64,000 bases of DNA, taken from positions 9,204,501 through 9,268,500 of the forward strand of contig JAIOJX010000005.1 in the NCBI GenBank assembly GCA_022376925.1, read 5' to 3'. The translations under genes and the position numbers were made by a program. Below, in pieces: positions 1 through 11,369 of this stretch (position 1 is its first letter; the number at the start of each line of letters is the position of its first letter). The stretch is from Tragulus kanchil (lineage: Eukaryota > Chordata > Mammalia > Artiodactyla > Tragulidae). The notes under the pieces were generated by a model, which saw only the letters and a program-made list of their open reading frames with translations, was not told the DNA's origin and searched no databases.

Positions 1-3
1 TTG

Positions 4-200
4 AGCTTCCCCGGTGGCTCAGACAGCCAAGAACCTGCAGTGCAGGAGACCCGGGTTCAGTCCTGGGTCTGTAAGATCCCCTGGAGAAGGAAATGGCAAC
101 CCACTCCAGTATTCTTGCCTGGAGAGTTCCATGGACAGAGGAGCCGGGCGGGCTAAAGTCCTTGGGTTTGCAAAGTGTCAGACATGACTGAGCGACTAAC
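4..200 (+). mobile_element. Bov-tA SINE
   Basis: Head GCTTCCCCGGTGGCTCAG, then GGAGACCCGGGTTCAGTCC, CCACTCCAGTATTCTTGCC, GGAGCCGGGCGGGCTAAAG, and end GACATGACTGAGCGACTAAC. A copy with small differences lies at 1115-1312 through duplication 1. Confidence 0.9.
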
Positions 201-1114
201 AGTGAATAGCTGTACACTTGATAATTAACTTGATTTGGTCAAGAGTTGTACAGTAAGGCTATAAAATTATAAGTTCAGGTTATTTGTGGAATAAATCTTA
301 CTAGATTGGCTTCATAAAATGGGAAAAATCATTTAACTGATTAAGTACATAGATAAAGGTATTAGGTTGGACTCTGGACGTTCAGAATTATAAAGTTGTT
401 GATCTCTGCATGTTCACAGGCACATACTACAGGTTCATAAATATTTATCAATAAGGTAATATCCCAGTTATCAGTATGGTAATAGAAGTGTATACAACTT
501 TAAAGAAGGAAGCCTCTAATACTGCCAGGTAACTAGAGGAATCTAAGGAAGGTGTTTCAAGAATGCTGTTACTTTAGCTGAGTCTTAAAAAAAAGGTAGG
601 GATTTTTTCAGGCAAATAGAAACGAGAAATTTTAATAGTCTGCCAAGGATATAGGGTTTAAAAAGTCTATTTGAAAGAAAGAGTAATGAGTTTACCCAGG
701 GAGTTTAGCCCATCAGGGTCACCTGAGGCCTTGTAGTGGTTCTGTCTTGAAGATTCTGAAAATGATAACTTGCTTTGACCTTTTCTCTTCCACTGGCAGA
801 GTATTTAAGATGTTACTTAATGGTACAGATGATCGTAGCTTTACTTTTGTCTTTCTCTTATATTAAGGATTAGCGTTCTTTGTTAGGTGAGAGAAGATGA
901 CATTTATGCTTTGTCCCTTTTATTGCAGGTGGGGCAGGGGTGTGGATATTGGAGATTGTTCTGTTTCACTTTAAAATTATAAGCAGAGAGCCATTTGTCT
1001 TTGTTTTATGCAAATCCCACCCCTCTCCCCTCAGCAGGCGGATCCCTTATCTCTTCCTATATGGCTGTGAGAATCATCTTCATATTGGAGAAAAGATTCA
1101 CCAAACAACCATTG

Positions 1115-1312
1115 AGCTTCCCCGGTGGCTCAGACAGCCAAGAACCTGCAGTGCAGGAGACCCAGGTTCGATCCTGGGTCTGTAAGATCCCCTAGAGAAG
1201 GAAATGGCAACCCACTCCAGTATTCTTGCCTGGAGGGTTCCATGGACAGAGGAGCCTGGCGGGCTAAAGTCCTTGGGTTTGCAAAGTGTCAGACATGACT
1301 GAGCGACTAACA
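1115..1312 (+). mobile_element. Bov-tA SINE, second copy through duplication 1
   Basis: Same SINE with the same 3' flank as 4-200, so it is the same locus repeated. A few substitutions separate the copies (for example CCCGGGTTCAGTCC against CCCAGGTTCGATCC), more than in most other duplications here. Confidence 0.88.
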
Positions 1313-2420
1313 GTGAATAGCTGTACACTTGATAATTAACTTGATTTGGTCAAGAGTTGTACAGTAAGGCTATAAAATTATAAGTTCAGGTTATTTGTGG
1401 AATAAATCTTACTTGATTGGCTTCATAAAATGGGAAAAATCATTTAACTGATTAAGTACATAGATAAAGGTATTAGGTTGGACTCTGGACGTTCAGAATT
1501 ATAAAGTTGTTGATCTCTGCATGTTCACAGGCACATACTACAGGTTCATAAATATTTATCAATAAGGTAATATCCCAGTTATCAGTATGGTAATAGAAGT
1601 GTATACAACTTTAAAGAAGGAAGCCTCTAATACTGCCAGGTAACTAGAGGAATCTAAGGAAGGTGTTTCAAGAATGCTGTTACTTTAGCTGAGTCTTAAA
1701 AAAAAAAAGGTAGGGATTTTTTTCAGGCAAATAGAAACGAGAAATTTTAATAGTCTGCCAAGGATATAGAAATGAGAAAGGACTTTAACAAACCTCTAAG
1801 AGTCCACCATGACTAGAAGGTGTCGACGTCTGAAACACTGACCTAGTTTGAAGTTGGAAGCGTAAAGACCAAAGAATATACATGGTGGTAGAAACTGTTT
1901 AATACCTTCTCGGTGAAGGGAGGGGTGCAGCCAGACCATTCAGAACTTGAGTTTTAAATGCTACAACTACTAAATCCGATGGGAATGAGACTTGAGCTTG
2001 AGAATTTACACAGAGCTGCCTGTGTATGTGTCCCGGAAGCACCTATGACGTGGCTCTCCGGCAGTGCCCAGTACCGTGTAGAGAGGCCTTGGGAGATGCA
2101 CGCCTGGATTCGGAGCCGGGAGGGAGCCCCAGGTAGAAGGGGTAGAGACTCTCCAGCGTGTAAGTGCAATTCATGAGGTCGCTCAGGAAGAGTATGAAGA
2201 AGAGAGGAGCCTGGGATGGATCCCAAGATCCCTGCCGTTTAAAGGGTTGAATGAATGAGAAGAGTCCTCGTTAGAACTGAGAGAGATTATTCAAAAGGAG
2301 AGGGAGGAAATGGTGTCACACAATTGGTCAAAAAAGAAGATAGCTTAAGGAGAATTGTTCAAGCCAAGAGGTCAGAGATGAAGACTGGCATGGTATCAGA
2401 GCTGAATAGTTCTAATGCCC

Positions 2421-2450
2421 CTCAAGTTAGTATCACTAACTTGAGTGATA
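2421..2450. repeat. Perfect hairpin with overlapping alternative fold
   Basis: CTCAAGTTAGT (2421-2431), loop ATC, ACTAACTTGAG (2435-2445) is a perfect 11-bp stem. TATCACT (2431-2437) also pairs with AGTGATA (2444-2450), which excludes the first fold. Confidence 0.7.
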
Positions 2451-3959
2451 CGGGCAAGTGACTGTGGGGACTGGCTGTGGGCTTGACTGTTCATTCATAG
2501 CCTAAATGTGGATGTGGTCATAATTCAAAATGGAAAAGCATAGACAGATGCTACAAGAAGCAAGGTGTCCACAAGACGTCATGCACGGAGCAGTCACGCA
2601 TAGAGAGTAAGGAAGTAATAAAGACTTTGACAGTTAGCCTGTTGGTGGACAGGAATGAGATTTAATACCAAGAAAGTGAGCAAAAGATAAGTGGGAACTT
2701 GGTACTGAGAAGAAGGTGAGAAATAGGATTACTGCCGTTAACGTTAAGGAAAGGCGTGTGTGTATATATTCCTAGTTGTGGGGAGACCTCATGTGTTTGC
2801 CAGAAAGACAGGAGACGGTTGCATTTGTCCTCGTCAGGGTCCGCGTTGTTACGGCTTCACGCCGGCTCTTTGAGACCCTCAGGCCAGCTGCTCTTCCTTA
2901 CCCCCGGCTGTATAGGGATGGGGCCTTCCGGGGCTTCTTGCCGAGGCCATGCCAGCCCCCTGGTCACGGTGCACGCACCCTCCCATCACTCACCGTCCCC
3001 ACATCTTCGCAGGACGGTCGCTGTCTGCTTGGTGGTGCTTAGAGGAAGCTTGTAACAGAGGCCCTTGATCAGAAAAAGTGTGCCTTATATTGGGTTTGGC
3101 CAGAGGACTGGAGTTGGTGCCCTCACTGTGAACATTTGACCTTGGACTAACGTCCTTCCTTCCGGGGACAGGACCCGCCTCCCGGGGCTCTGTGAGAGCC
3201 GAGTGGGCTGGGGAGTGAGATGCGTGGCTGGGAACTGCGCTGTTGTCTAAAATCGTGCGGTGGTTTCTGCGGGAAAAGCACCCGCTGTGCGTTAATTCTC
3301 ATGTTCAGTGTGTTTTCTTCTAGAGATTTTATTAGCATCAGACCAGGACCTAACTTTTGACCTGGCCTGTGAGTCACAGTTGATTGGTATTTAGGAGCTT
3401 TTTGCGAGGATAGAGAGAAGAAACCTAATTATGGTTTAAAATGATGGGAGAAGAAGATACCATACTGGGAAACGACTTCCGCTGTAGTTCACAGGGCCCT
3501 GACGTGGACGGGGAGGTGCTCGTGGCTCTCAAGACGTGAGACGTCGGGCCTCTCGGGTAGCTGGCTCTTTTCCCTCTTTAGAGAACAGACTCTTGAACAA
3601 GTGTGCTTAGAGTGTGATATGAGTGGTTGGTTAGCTGTAAGAAACAGTATTTATTTATTTAATTCCCATTAAATTCAGGGAATACCACGGTGGAGGTTGT
3701 AGACATTTTATTTGGGGGTGTCAAATAAATGGGGGGCATTTTTAAGTAGCATAAGATTTGTCAGTTCCCTGTGATTCAGAGAAATAAAGGAGGCGAGAAC
3801 GCAATGACCTTTAGAGCTGTGACGTCCTCGTAATGCCTTCCATTAAGCTAACCGTATGCGCTGTACTCTGCCGTGTTTTAATTTCCAAGTGAAACATCAG
3901 CCTGTTTGTGTTTTCAGCTTTATTAAATTAGTGTCTCTCTCTCTTTTTTTCCCTTTCAG

Positions 3960-4093
3960 AGAGCATTAGGTAATCAAAAGTCCACAGTAGTTGAATTCAG
4001 CAATAAAGATGCCTCTGAAATTAACAGTGAGCAAGATAAAGAAAATTCCTTAATCAAAAGTGAACCAAGAAGAATTAAAATATTTGATGGAGG
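3960..4093 (+). CDS. HIVEP1: HIVEP1 exon 5 (probable number), first copy
   Basis: Coding exon of the ZAS-family transcription factor HIVEP1, which binds kappaB-like enhancer DNA in the nucleus. It is 134 bp long, starts in phase 0 at AGA after a pyrimidine-rich tract and CAG, and encodes 44 codons plus two bases. The peptide includes the stretch [18 protein letters not shown], which I recognise from the HIVEP1 segment just before the C-terminal zinc fingers. The donor is GCAAGT, so the next intron is GC-AG type. This copy is identical to the one at 5030-5163. It belongs to the left half of duplication 2, whose exon 6 is truncated, so it cannot itself be part of a working transcript unless the duplication is an assembly error. 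I treat both as one biological exon. Confidence 0.85.
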
Positions 4094-4099
4094 GCAAGT
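4094..4099 (+). other. HIVEP1: Non-canonical GC 5' splice site (GCAAGT)
   Basis: The exon ends GATGGAGG and the intron begins GCAAGT. The downstream exon starts with one base (A) that completes the GGA codon, so only this cut keeps the frame. Using the GT three bases further on (CAA|GTAC) would give CAA-ATA-TAA, an immediate stop. GCAAGT after AGG is the usual form of functional GC donors. The same site recurs at 5164-5169. Confidence 0.75.
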
Positions 4100-4113
4100 A
4101 CAAATTTTACTTC

Positions 4114-4152
4114 TTAAATGTACATTTAAACTTACTTTTTAAATGTACATTT
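4114..4152. repeat. Twin palindromes just downstream of the GC donor
   Basis: A 16-bp perfect palindrome, TTAAATGTACATTTAA (4114-4129), is followed 11 bp later by a second copy of its core, AAATGTACATTT (4141-4152). Each can fold on itself or pair with the other. The pair sits about 20 bp after the GC donor. It is repeated at about 5184-5222 by the local duplication. Confidence 0.6.
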
Positions 4153-4790
4153 GCTTTCATGTGAATGAAGACTTAACCAGTGCCAGTTTTCTATAAATGT
4201 TACAAGGTTTCTCAGCTTATTCACAGAATCTTCATGGCAAAATATATGTTAGGTGGCATGTTAAATAATTCCATTTTGATCAAGAAAATGATAACTGTTT
4301 AGGAAGCATAGGCGCTAGGAGGCACCTAGTTTTCAGAGTGACCCTGAATTTCACATTGATTCATATTAAGGAATGACCTGGAAAAATCTACACTGAGATG
4401 AATTCTTGTGCATTTGCTATCTTTTGTGAATTCAGTTGTGAGAAAAATCATAAAAGCCGATTATTGTTAAAATGAAGCTCAGAAATATTTCAATACTTAG
4501 AGTTGTAATTGAATTGAAATAAAGAAAACTTTTAGACAAGTGACTTAGAGGAAGTATTTTAAAATTAAACCTGGTGTGGAATAAAGTTGCTTGATTTGAA
4601 TTAGCTATTAGAATATTATGTTGATGTGAAAAGCTGGAATATTCTGTTACTTGTATATCCATAACATTTATATTGATTGAGGGTAAAAATTGTGCCTTGT
4701 TTTATTTTTTAGGTTGAATTTTAACTATCAATATTTTCTCCAAGACATAGTATCCAATTGCCTTATCCATTTTCTTTTTCTTTAAATTAG

Positions 4791-4843
4791 ATATAAATCA
4801 AATGAAGAGTATGTGTATGTCCGAGGCAGGGGAAGAGGAAAGT
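4791..4843 (+). pseudogene. HIVEP1: HIVEP1 exon 6, truncated first copy
   Basis: The first 53 bp of exon 6 (acceptor AATTAG, then codons from YKSNEEY to RGRGK) match 5861-5913 exactly. The sequence then breaks into an unrelated 24-bp filler before the second copy of the duplication starts. All zinc-finger cysteines and histidines and the donor site are missing, so this copy cannot be used. It marks the exact right edge of the left copy of duplication 2 and is most likely an assembly break inside the exon. Confidence 0.85.
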
Positions 4844-5029
4844 CTGAGGCGAATTTCCTGGTTGAAAACGCAATGACCTTTAGAGCTGTGACGTCCTCGT
4901 AATGCCTTCCATTAAGCTAACCGTATGCGCTGTACTCTGCCGTGTTTTAATTTCCAAGTGAAACATCAGCCTGTTTGTGTTTTCAGCTTTATTAAATTAG
5001 TGTCTCTCTCTCTTTTTTTTCCCTTTCAG

Positions 5030-5163
5030 AGAGCATTAGGTAATCAAAAGTCCACAGTAGTTGAATTCAGCAATAAAGATGCCTCTGAAATTAACAGTGA
5101 GCAAGATAAAGAAAATTCCTTAATCAAAAGTGAACCAAGAAGAATTAAAATATTTGATGGAGG
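5030..5163 (+). CDS. HIVEP1: HIVEP1 exon 5, second copy (intact context)
   Basis: Identical to 3960-4093 (134 bp, phase 0 start, two bases carried into the next exon, GC donor). This copy is followed by the complete exon 6, so it is the one to use when assembling the transcript. The acceptor tract upstream has one more T than in the first copy, a typical homopolymer-length difference. If both copies were real and spliced together, the second would be read out of frame, because the first ends two bases into a codon and the second starts at a codon boundary. Confidence 0.88.
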
Positions 5164-5860
5164 GCAAGTACAAATTTTACTTCTTAAATGTACATTTAAA
5201 CTTACTTTTTAAATGTACATTTGCTTTCATGTGAATGAAGACTTAACCAGTGCCAGTTTTCTATAAATGTTACAAGGTTTCTCAGCTTATTCACAGAATC
5301 TTCATGGCAAAATATATGTTAGGTGGCATGTTAAATAATTCCATTTTGATCAAGAAAATGATAACTGTTTAGGAAGCATAGGCGCTAGGAGGCACCTAGT
5401 TTTCAGAGTGACCCTGAATTTCACATTGATTCATATTAAGGAATGACCTGGAAAAATCTACACTGAGATGAATTCTTGTGCATTTGCTATCTTTTGTGAA
5501 TTCAGTTGTGAGAAAAATCATAAAAGCCGATTATTGTTAAAATGAAGCTCAGAAATATTTCAATACTTAGAGTTGTAATTGAATTGAAATAAAGAAAACT
5601 TTTAGACAAGTGACTTAGAGGAAGTATTTTAAAATTAAACCTGGTGTGGAATAAAGTTGCTTGATTTGAATTAGCTATTAGAATATTATGTTGATGTGAA
5701 AAGCTGGAATATTCTGTTACTTGTATATGCATAACATTTATATTGATTGAGGGTAAAAATTGTGCCTTGTTTTATTTTTTAGGTTGAATTTTAACTATCA
5801 ATATTTTCTCCAAGACATAGTATCCAATTGCCTTATCCATTTTCTTTTTCTTTAAATTAG
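5164..5860 (+). other. HIVEP1: HIVEP1 intron 5 (GC-AG)
   Basis: AT-rich intron of 697 bp between exons 5 and 6, GC donor and AG acceptor (TTTAAATTAG). It is also present as 4094-4790 in the left copy of duplication 2, with one base substitution noted near 4660/5730. No interspersed repeat was recognised. Confidence 0.8.
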
Positions 5861-6036
5861 ATATAAATCAAATGAAGAGTATGTGTATGTCCGAGGCAGG
5901 GGAAGAGGAAAGTACATTTGTGAAGAATGCGGAATCCGTTGTAAGAAACCTAGTATGTTAAAGAAACACATACGAACGCACACAGATGTCCGCCCATACC
6001 ACTGCGCTTACTGTAACTTCTCCTTTAAGACTAAAG
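5861..6036 (+). CDS. HIVEP1: HIVEP1 exon 6: ZAS-C first zinc finger and half of the second
   Basis: This 176-bp exon encodes the core of the C-terminal DNA-binding ZAS domain. In the 693-residue product joined from this window, residues 46-62 are a basic/Gly lead-in (RGRGRGK). Finger 1 uses C65, C68, H81 and H85 (C-x2-C-x12-H-x3-H). The linker THTDVRPY follows, and finger 2 begins with C93 and C96 and is split by the intron after KTK. The acceptor is TTAAATTAG and the donor AAAG|GTATGA, one base into a Gly codon. The finger-2 sequence [13 protein letters not shown] fits HIVEP1 better than the paralogues HIVEP2 and HIVEP3 as I recall them. ZAS proteins bind GGGACTTTCC-type motifs and act in the nucleus. 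This is the only complete copy in the window. Confidence 0.93.
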
Positions 6037-7989
6037 GTATGAGTTGACATTGCTTCATGGTCCTTTATTATATGCATTAAGTTAGTAGAGCTCAGACCCA
6101 ACTTTACATAGTCTTTGACCAACAGTGCAGTAGCTTAAATAGACTAATATAAATTATACCTTGTCAGCATTGTATTCTTATTTCTTTATACATTTCTAGA
6201 CCAGTTTTTAATTACACACTTTTAGAATATACGTACTAAATATGACATATGAAAAGGAGTAACTGCCCTTTTTTCTTTTACTCCCCAAATTAAAGTTATG
6301 TAACATGATGACTAATCCATTTCCAGAATACTTATTTTGGAGCTAAAGAAGAAAAAGAAATTTTTGTGATGACAAATAAATGCATTTCAGTACGAAAAGA
6401 TTTAAGCAAAAAATAGCTCCAGTAAAATTATACTGATTACATTCATGTTTTATTATCTAATGTTAGTCATGCATCTCCATTTCTTTGTCTTTTCCATGAA
6501 ACATTTTTTTACCCAAATTCTGTTGAATTTCCGCTTCAAAAATTTTCTAATATTTGTACTGTTTATTGAACTCAGAGTTAGTAATTAAAGTTATATTTAG
6601 TACCATTTCTGTATTGTTTACATGTTTTTGCTTAAGTTGTAAGCCTTTATTATAGTTAAGGTAATCTTACCCTCTACAAATTTCCTGTTACGTATAATGC
6701 ATACACTATTATAAAATGTATGCCTTCCCCATTAGGTTCTTTGTAGATGAATCATTGTATAAATATTTGCTGCTGAAGACTTCAATTGCATATACCACTA
6801 AAGTAAGACTCTCAAATACAAAGCAATGTGATCTTAAAATTATTTGTCTGAAAGGACAAAACTTTGTGAATCATTTAATCAATAATTTTTTTTTTATAGA
6901 ACGACTTTGTTTTTATCCCTTTTGAGTTAGCATTTGCTTTTTTTCTTATTATATTGGTGGACTTAGCGGTTTTTGTTTTAAAGATTAATCAACTCTGTAG
7001 CAAAATGGATTACATTTTTCGGCTAGCATTTATTGGCATTTAAAGAGAGTTAGAGTACGCAGCACCTAAGTAGCTTCAAATTAGCTCTCCTTAAGTGCCA
7101 GGACTCCTGGAAACAAGAGTGATGGGGAAACAAAGCTGTGCTCCAGACAGCCTGAAGTATTTCTCAGGTTTCGAGAAGTCATGAGCTGGGAGGAGGCCTG
7201 ACCCTGGCGTTCTTGGATTGTGGCGGAGAGATGCTCTCTCTGGAAATGAAGGGTGCGTTGCAGGACGATTTTCCTGATCTTGTGTGAAGGCTTTGATAGG
7301 ATTAAGTGCTTTGATCTTTTAACCCAATTTATGGCTTTTACACTGGTTCTGATCCTATGATTAAGAAACGCCCCTGTCTGTTAAATAATTTCCAATGTGG
7401 GACCAGGAGATCTGTGATAGGCCAGTATTCACAAATACAAGAAGACCAGGTATAAAATGATGTTACCAGATAAAAGAGGACTGAGGGATAAGGGGAAGTC
7501 GGTATTTCTCATTAAGAGGAGAGAAAGAAATCAGGGTATTTCTGAAAGTATATTTATAAGGCCAAGAAAGGGAGGAAAATTAGATGTGGAAACTAAGTGG
7601 AACCACAGAGACTTCTTGGCCAAGGGGAAAAAAAGAGATAAGTCATCAAATGTTAATCCTAGTGATATAACTCTGACCAACATCATGTAAAATTTTAGAC
7701 AAGTGTTTAGTAAATGGTAGACAGGGTATAGTGGTCCTTGAAGACCCGGCAGTGTGTGTTAACAGCCTCCATGTCTTTCACCCCTAGAACATGCTGCAGA
7801 GATGAATTTGCATTCCACTTTCTGCGTTGTCAGATAACTCATTGGAATTATGTGATAAATATTTATTGAGAGGAAGCTATATGAGCTCAGGAGACTAGTG
7901 AAGAAAATGTTAGAAATTCAGTGTTTCCCTCTTCTCCTCATAGCAGTTCTCTTTTCGAGGCTCAGCTTCCTGTAGAAGTCTACGTTTTG

Positions 7990-10166
7990 TGACTGTATGG
8001 GGAACAGAGTCCACAGTACTTTTTAAGGGCAGCTAAATCATATACAAGACTTGTCTTTGGATTAGGCTATAGATTTTGCCCTGCTCTGGTTTACGTGGTT
8101 GTCCCAGGCAGTTCACCTCCACTTCTTATCGAATGTGTCTGGTTATTAGCAGAAGTAGCAGTGTCTAACAGCGTGCCCTGTAGGTAGGCATGTGCCAGCA
8201 GCATTGATCTGCCCTCCTCGAGCCGGGCGCTTTACTTCATCATTTGTCCTCTCAGCTTATTTTATGAATGCATTTTCAAGCTAATTTTATTTGATTTGTT
8301 TTCATTATTCTACTCTAAAGGTCAGTCAGCAGAAAATACAGTTAACTTGCATCTCTTCAGGGTTTAGGCCCATTTATCACACAGAAAGTTGGGCTCTTAT
8401 CTGTAGCTATAGGAATCTAGAAACTATAAAGCTTTTCTGCCTTCCAAAGGATTTAGATGAATGTTTATTAAATCTGTTGAAAAATGTATGTTAGATTAAT
8501 GCACCAAGCTTACAGTGTTGCCAAGGGGATATTTGCATTTTAATATGCATATTCTGCATGTGAAGTGTAAATTGTTTTATTTTAAATTATTTGAGAAGTT
8601 GGCTAATAACAAGGAGTAGCTCAAGTTATGAGAAAATATACTTATTAAAAACTTACACTCCCAAATTTGCTTATTTACAATTATACATTTACCTCTTAGA
8701 AAGCAAATGACCACGATGGCTGTCTATTTAGGGAACAAAAGCGTTTTGAAAGAACTATTAGAGGACCTTGTAATTTGGTTTGTCATATTGTCATCCTACT
8801 AGGAAGTGTTTTGACTCATAAGTGGAAATTTTAGCCATAATAAGATGGAGAAACTAGCCATAACTTTCAATATGAAAATTTTGATGCTTACAGAAAAGTA
8901 GAGGTTTGTATTATGCACAGCAGGCTACCCATCATCTTTTACTAGCTGTTAATATTTTGCATATTCGCTTCATGCTTTGTTTTAAAATAAGCATCAGACG
9001 TGGCCAGGTGATTTAAGCCGAATGTTACTTCTGGAGTCACAGAGGTCAGGGTTTGTTGGATCTTAGCGGCATCTGGTCCAGGTGACTGTATGGGGAACAG
9101 AGTCCACAGTACTTTTAAGGGCAGCTAAATCATATACAAGACTTGTTTTATAGGCATTTTGCCCTGCTCTGGTTTACGTGGTTGTCCCAGGCAGTTCACC
9201 TCCACTTCTTATCGAATGTGTCTGGTTATTAGCAGAAGTAGCAGTGTCTAACAGCGTGCCCTGTAGGTAGGCATGTGCCAGCAGCATTGATCTGCCCTCC
9301 TCGAGCCGGGCGCTTTACTTCATCATTTGTCCTCTCAGCTTATTTTATGAATGCATTTTCAAGCTAATTTTATTTGATTTGTTTTCATTATTCTACTCTA
9401 AAGGTCAGTCAGCAGAAAATACAGTTAACTTGCATCTCTTCAGGGTTTAGGCCCATTTATCACACAGAAAGTTGGGCTCTTATCTGTAGCTATAGGAATC
9501 TAGAAACTATAAAGCTTTTCTGCCTTCCAAAGGATTTAGATGAATGTTTATTAAATCTGTTGAAAAATGTATGTTAGATTAATGCACCAAGCTTACAGTG
9601 TTGCCAAGGGGATATTTGCATTTTAATATGCATATTCTGCATGTGAAGTGTAAATTGTTTTATTTTAAATTATTTGAGAAGTTGGCTAATAACAAGGAGT
9701 AGCTCAAGTTATGAGAAAATATACTTATTAAAAACTTACACTCCCAAATTTGCTTATTTACAATTATACATTTACCTCTTAGAAAGCAAATGACCACGAT
9801 GGCTGTCTATTTAGGGAACAAAAGCGTTTTGAAAGAACTATTAGAGGACCTTGTAATTTGGTTTGTCATATTGTCATCCTACTAGGAAGTGTTTTGACTC
9901 ATAAGTGGAAATTTTAGCCATAATAAGATGGAGAAACTAGCCATAACTTTCAATATGAAAATTTTGATGCTTACAGAAAAGTAGAGGTTTGTATTATGCA
10001 CAGCAGGCTACCCATCATCTTTTACTAGCTGTTAATATTTTGCATATTCGCTTCATGCTTTGTTTTAAAATAAGCATCAGACGTGGCCAGGTGATTTAAG
10101 CCGAATGTTACTTCTGGAGTCACAGAGGTCAGGGTTTGTTGGATCTTAGACGGCATCTGGTCCAGG
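7990..10166. repeat. Tandem duplication 3 (period about 1093)
   Basis: 7990-9082 matches 9083-10166, joined with no filler. Differences cluster in the first 70 bp of the right copy (T5 against T4 and a short deletion); one further base differs near the right end. Confidence 0.93.
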
Positions 10167-11369
10167 CCCCTTCTTTCACTTGAGCCCCTTAAGGGATGCT
10201 GTACATGCTAACTAGTGCAAGAATTGGCCTAGACAGGTTGTGACCAGGTCTACTAGCTTCGTGAATTTTTAGTGGAATTGAAGTTCTATAAATACTGCAG
10301 TTTTGCTGGTCTTTTAGCTACTGCAAGCTCAAAATCTGGACCAATGATTCAGACATTTTTAGCCCTTCTAAGGTTTATTCTCAAATACGAACTTGCCCCT
10401 GCTTGCCAAACCCAGCATTTAGGTTTTGTTTCTTCTCAGAAGAGGCGATTCTCTCTTCTTGGCAGTCTTGTGTGTGTGGCATCACCCACTCGCGCTGCTT
10501 GCTGTCCTCGAGAGTCCGAGCTCTCCCCTTGCGTTAGCGATCACTTGGGGCCAACGTGCCAGTGGTTCCCAGTATAAACTTACAGAAGTCCGCACACCAG
10601 CTGCCAGAGGAAACACACCTTCAGGGTTACTGTTAGGAGACTTTTTGTCAGAAGGGCGAAATGAAATTAATACAGGAAGTTCTTTCTCTTGCTCTAAACA
10701 CACAGAAATACTATTTTTAATACAACAGCCAACTGTAGTTTTGAATAGACGGCCAGTCTTGGAATTCAGAGAGACAGATTCTCAGGTACTAGAAATAAAA
10801 AAGAAACTCCAAAGTAACATGGTGAACAGATACGAAAAAAAGAGAGAGAGGAAAGTCCATAGGGACATGAAGCCAGACATATGCCCACAGTCCTGGGGCT
10901 TCGTGCTGGTCCAAGAGCAGAGTCTGAGGCTCTGAAATAAGCCTGGCTCGCTGGTCCAGTGTCTTTGGACCATGTGGCGTAAAGCTACCTGCTAAAAAGC
11001 AAGTCCCTATGCCATGCCAAAAAGACCCCCAGACTCATCAAGAATTAGTGGAGTGAAACGTTAAAGTCCAGGCGGAAGCAACTGGAAGACCAGCCTATAG
11101 AGACGTGTCTGCAACCCAGGGTACTTACGACTCCAGGCAGAACCATCTCACTCAAGATAAGTTTACCATAAAAACTAAACAGTGAACAAGGAAATAAAGT
11201 GCCATGGGGGAAAGCCAGCAGGCATAACTGCGGAAGAGTTCAGAAACCACAGGTCACAGGGCAATCTGAAGAGGAGCTTCTGTGTATATAAAGTGTTCTA
11301 TGAAATAAATAAGGATTAGAGAATAGAAGCCATAAGGCAAAGGTAGGCATCGTCAAAGTAGAGCAATTA

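Larger units (their letters stand above)
1..1770. repeat. Tandem duplication 1 (period about 1111)
   Basis: 1-654 matches 1112-1770. The left copy begins outside the window, so the right copy probably spans 655-1770. After 654 and 1770 the copies diverge abruptly. Differences include an A8 against A12-type run and a few substitutions. Confidence 0.85.
1..3959 (+). other. HIVEP1: HIVEP1 intron upstream of exon 5 (partial)
   Basis: No exon was recognised here. It contains two copies of one Bov-tA SINE (inside duplication 1), a perfect hairpin near 2421-2445, and otherwise unremarkable AT-rich intron sequence with one GC-richer patch at about 2780-3250. The intron ends in a strong pyrimidine tract and CAG acceptor just before 3960. 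Assignment as intron rests on the exon that follows; the preceding exon is outside the window. Confidence 0.7.
3799..5913. repeat. Tandem duplication 2 (period about 1070; contains exon 5 and part of exon 6)
   Basis: 3799-4843 matches 4868-5913. Filler 4844-4867 resembles a noisy version of the sequence left of the first copy (GAGGCGA shared). T7 against T8 in the exon 5 acceptor tract. Confidence 0.93.

Noticed and set aside
940..1328. Small open frames overlapping Bov-tA SINEs (also near 15750, 16840, 37560, 40027, 55270)
   Set aside because: They are translations of SINE sequence and recur wherever the SINE occurs.
10426..10935. 169-codon open frame on the + strand in intron 6
   Set aside because: No recognisable domain, no splice or start context, and it lies between known HIVEP1 exons; length is within chance for this composition.
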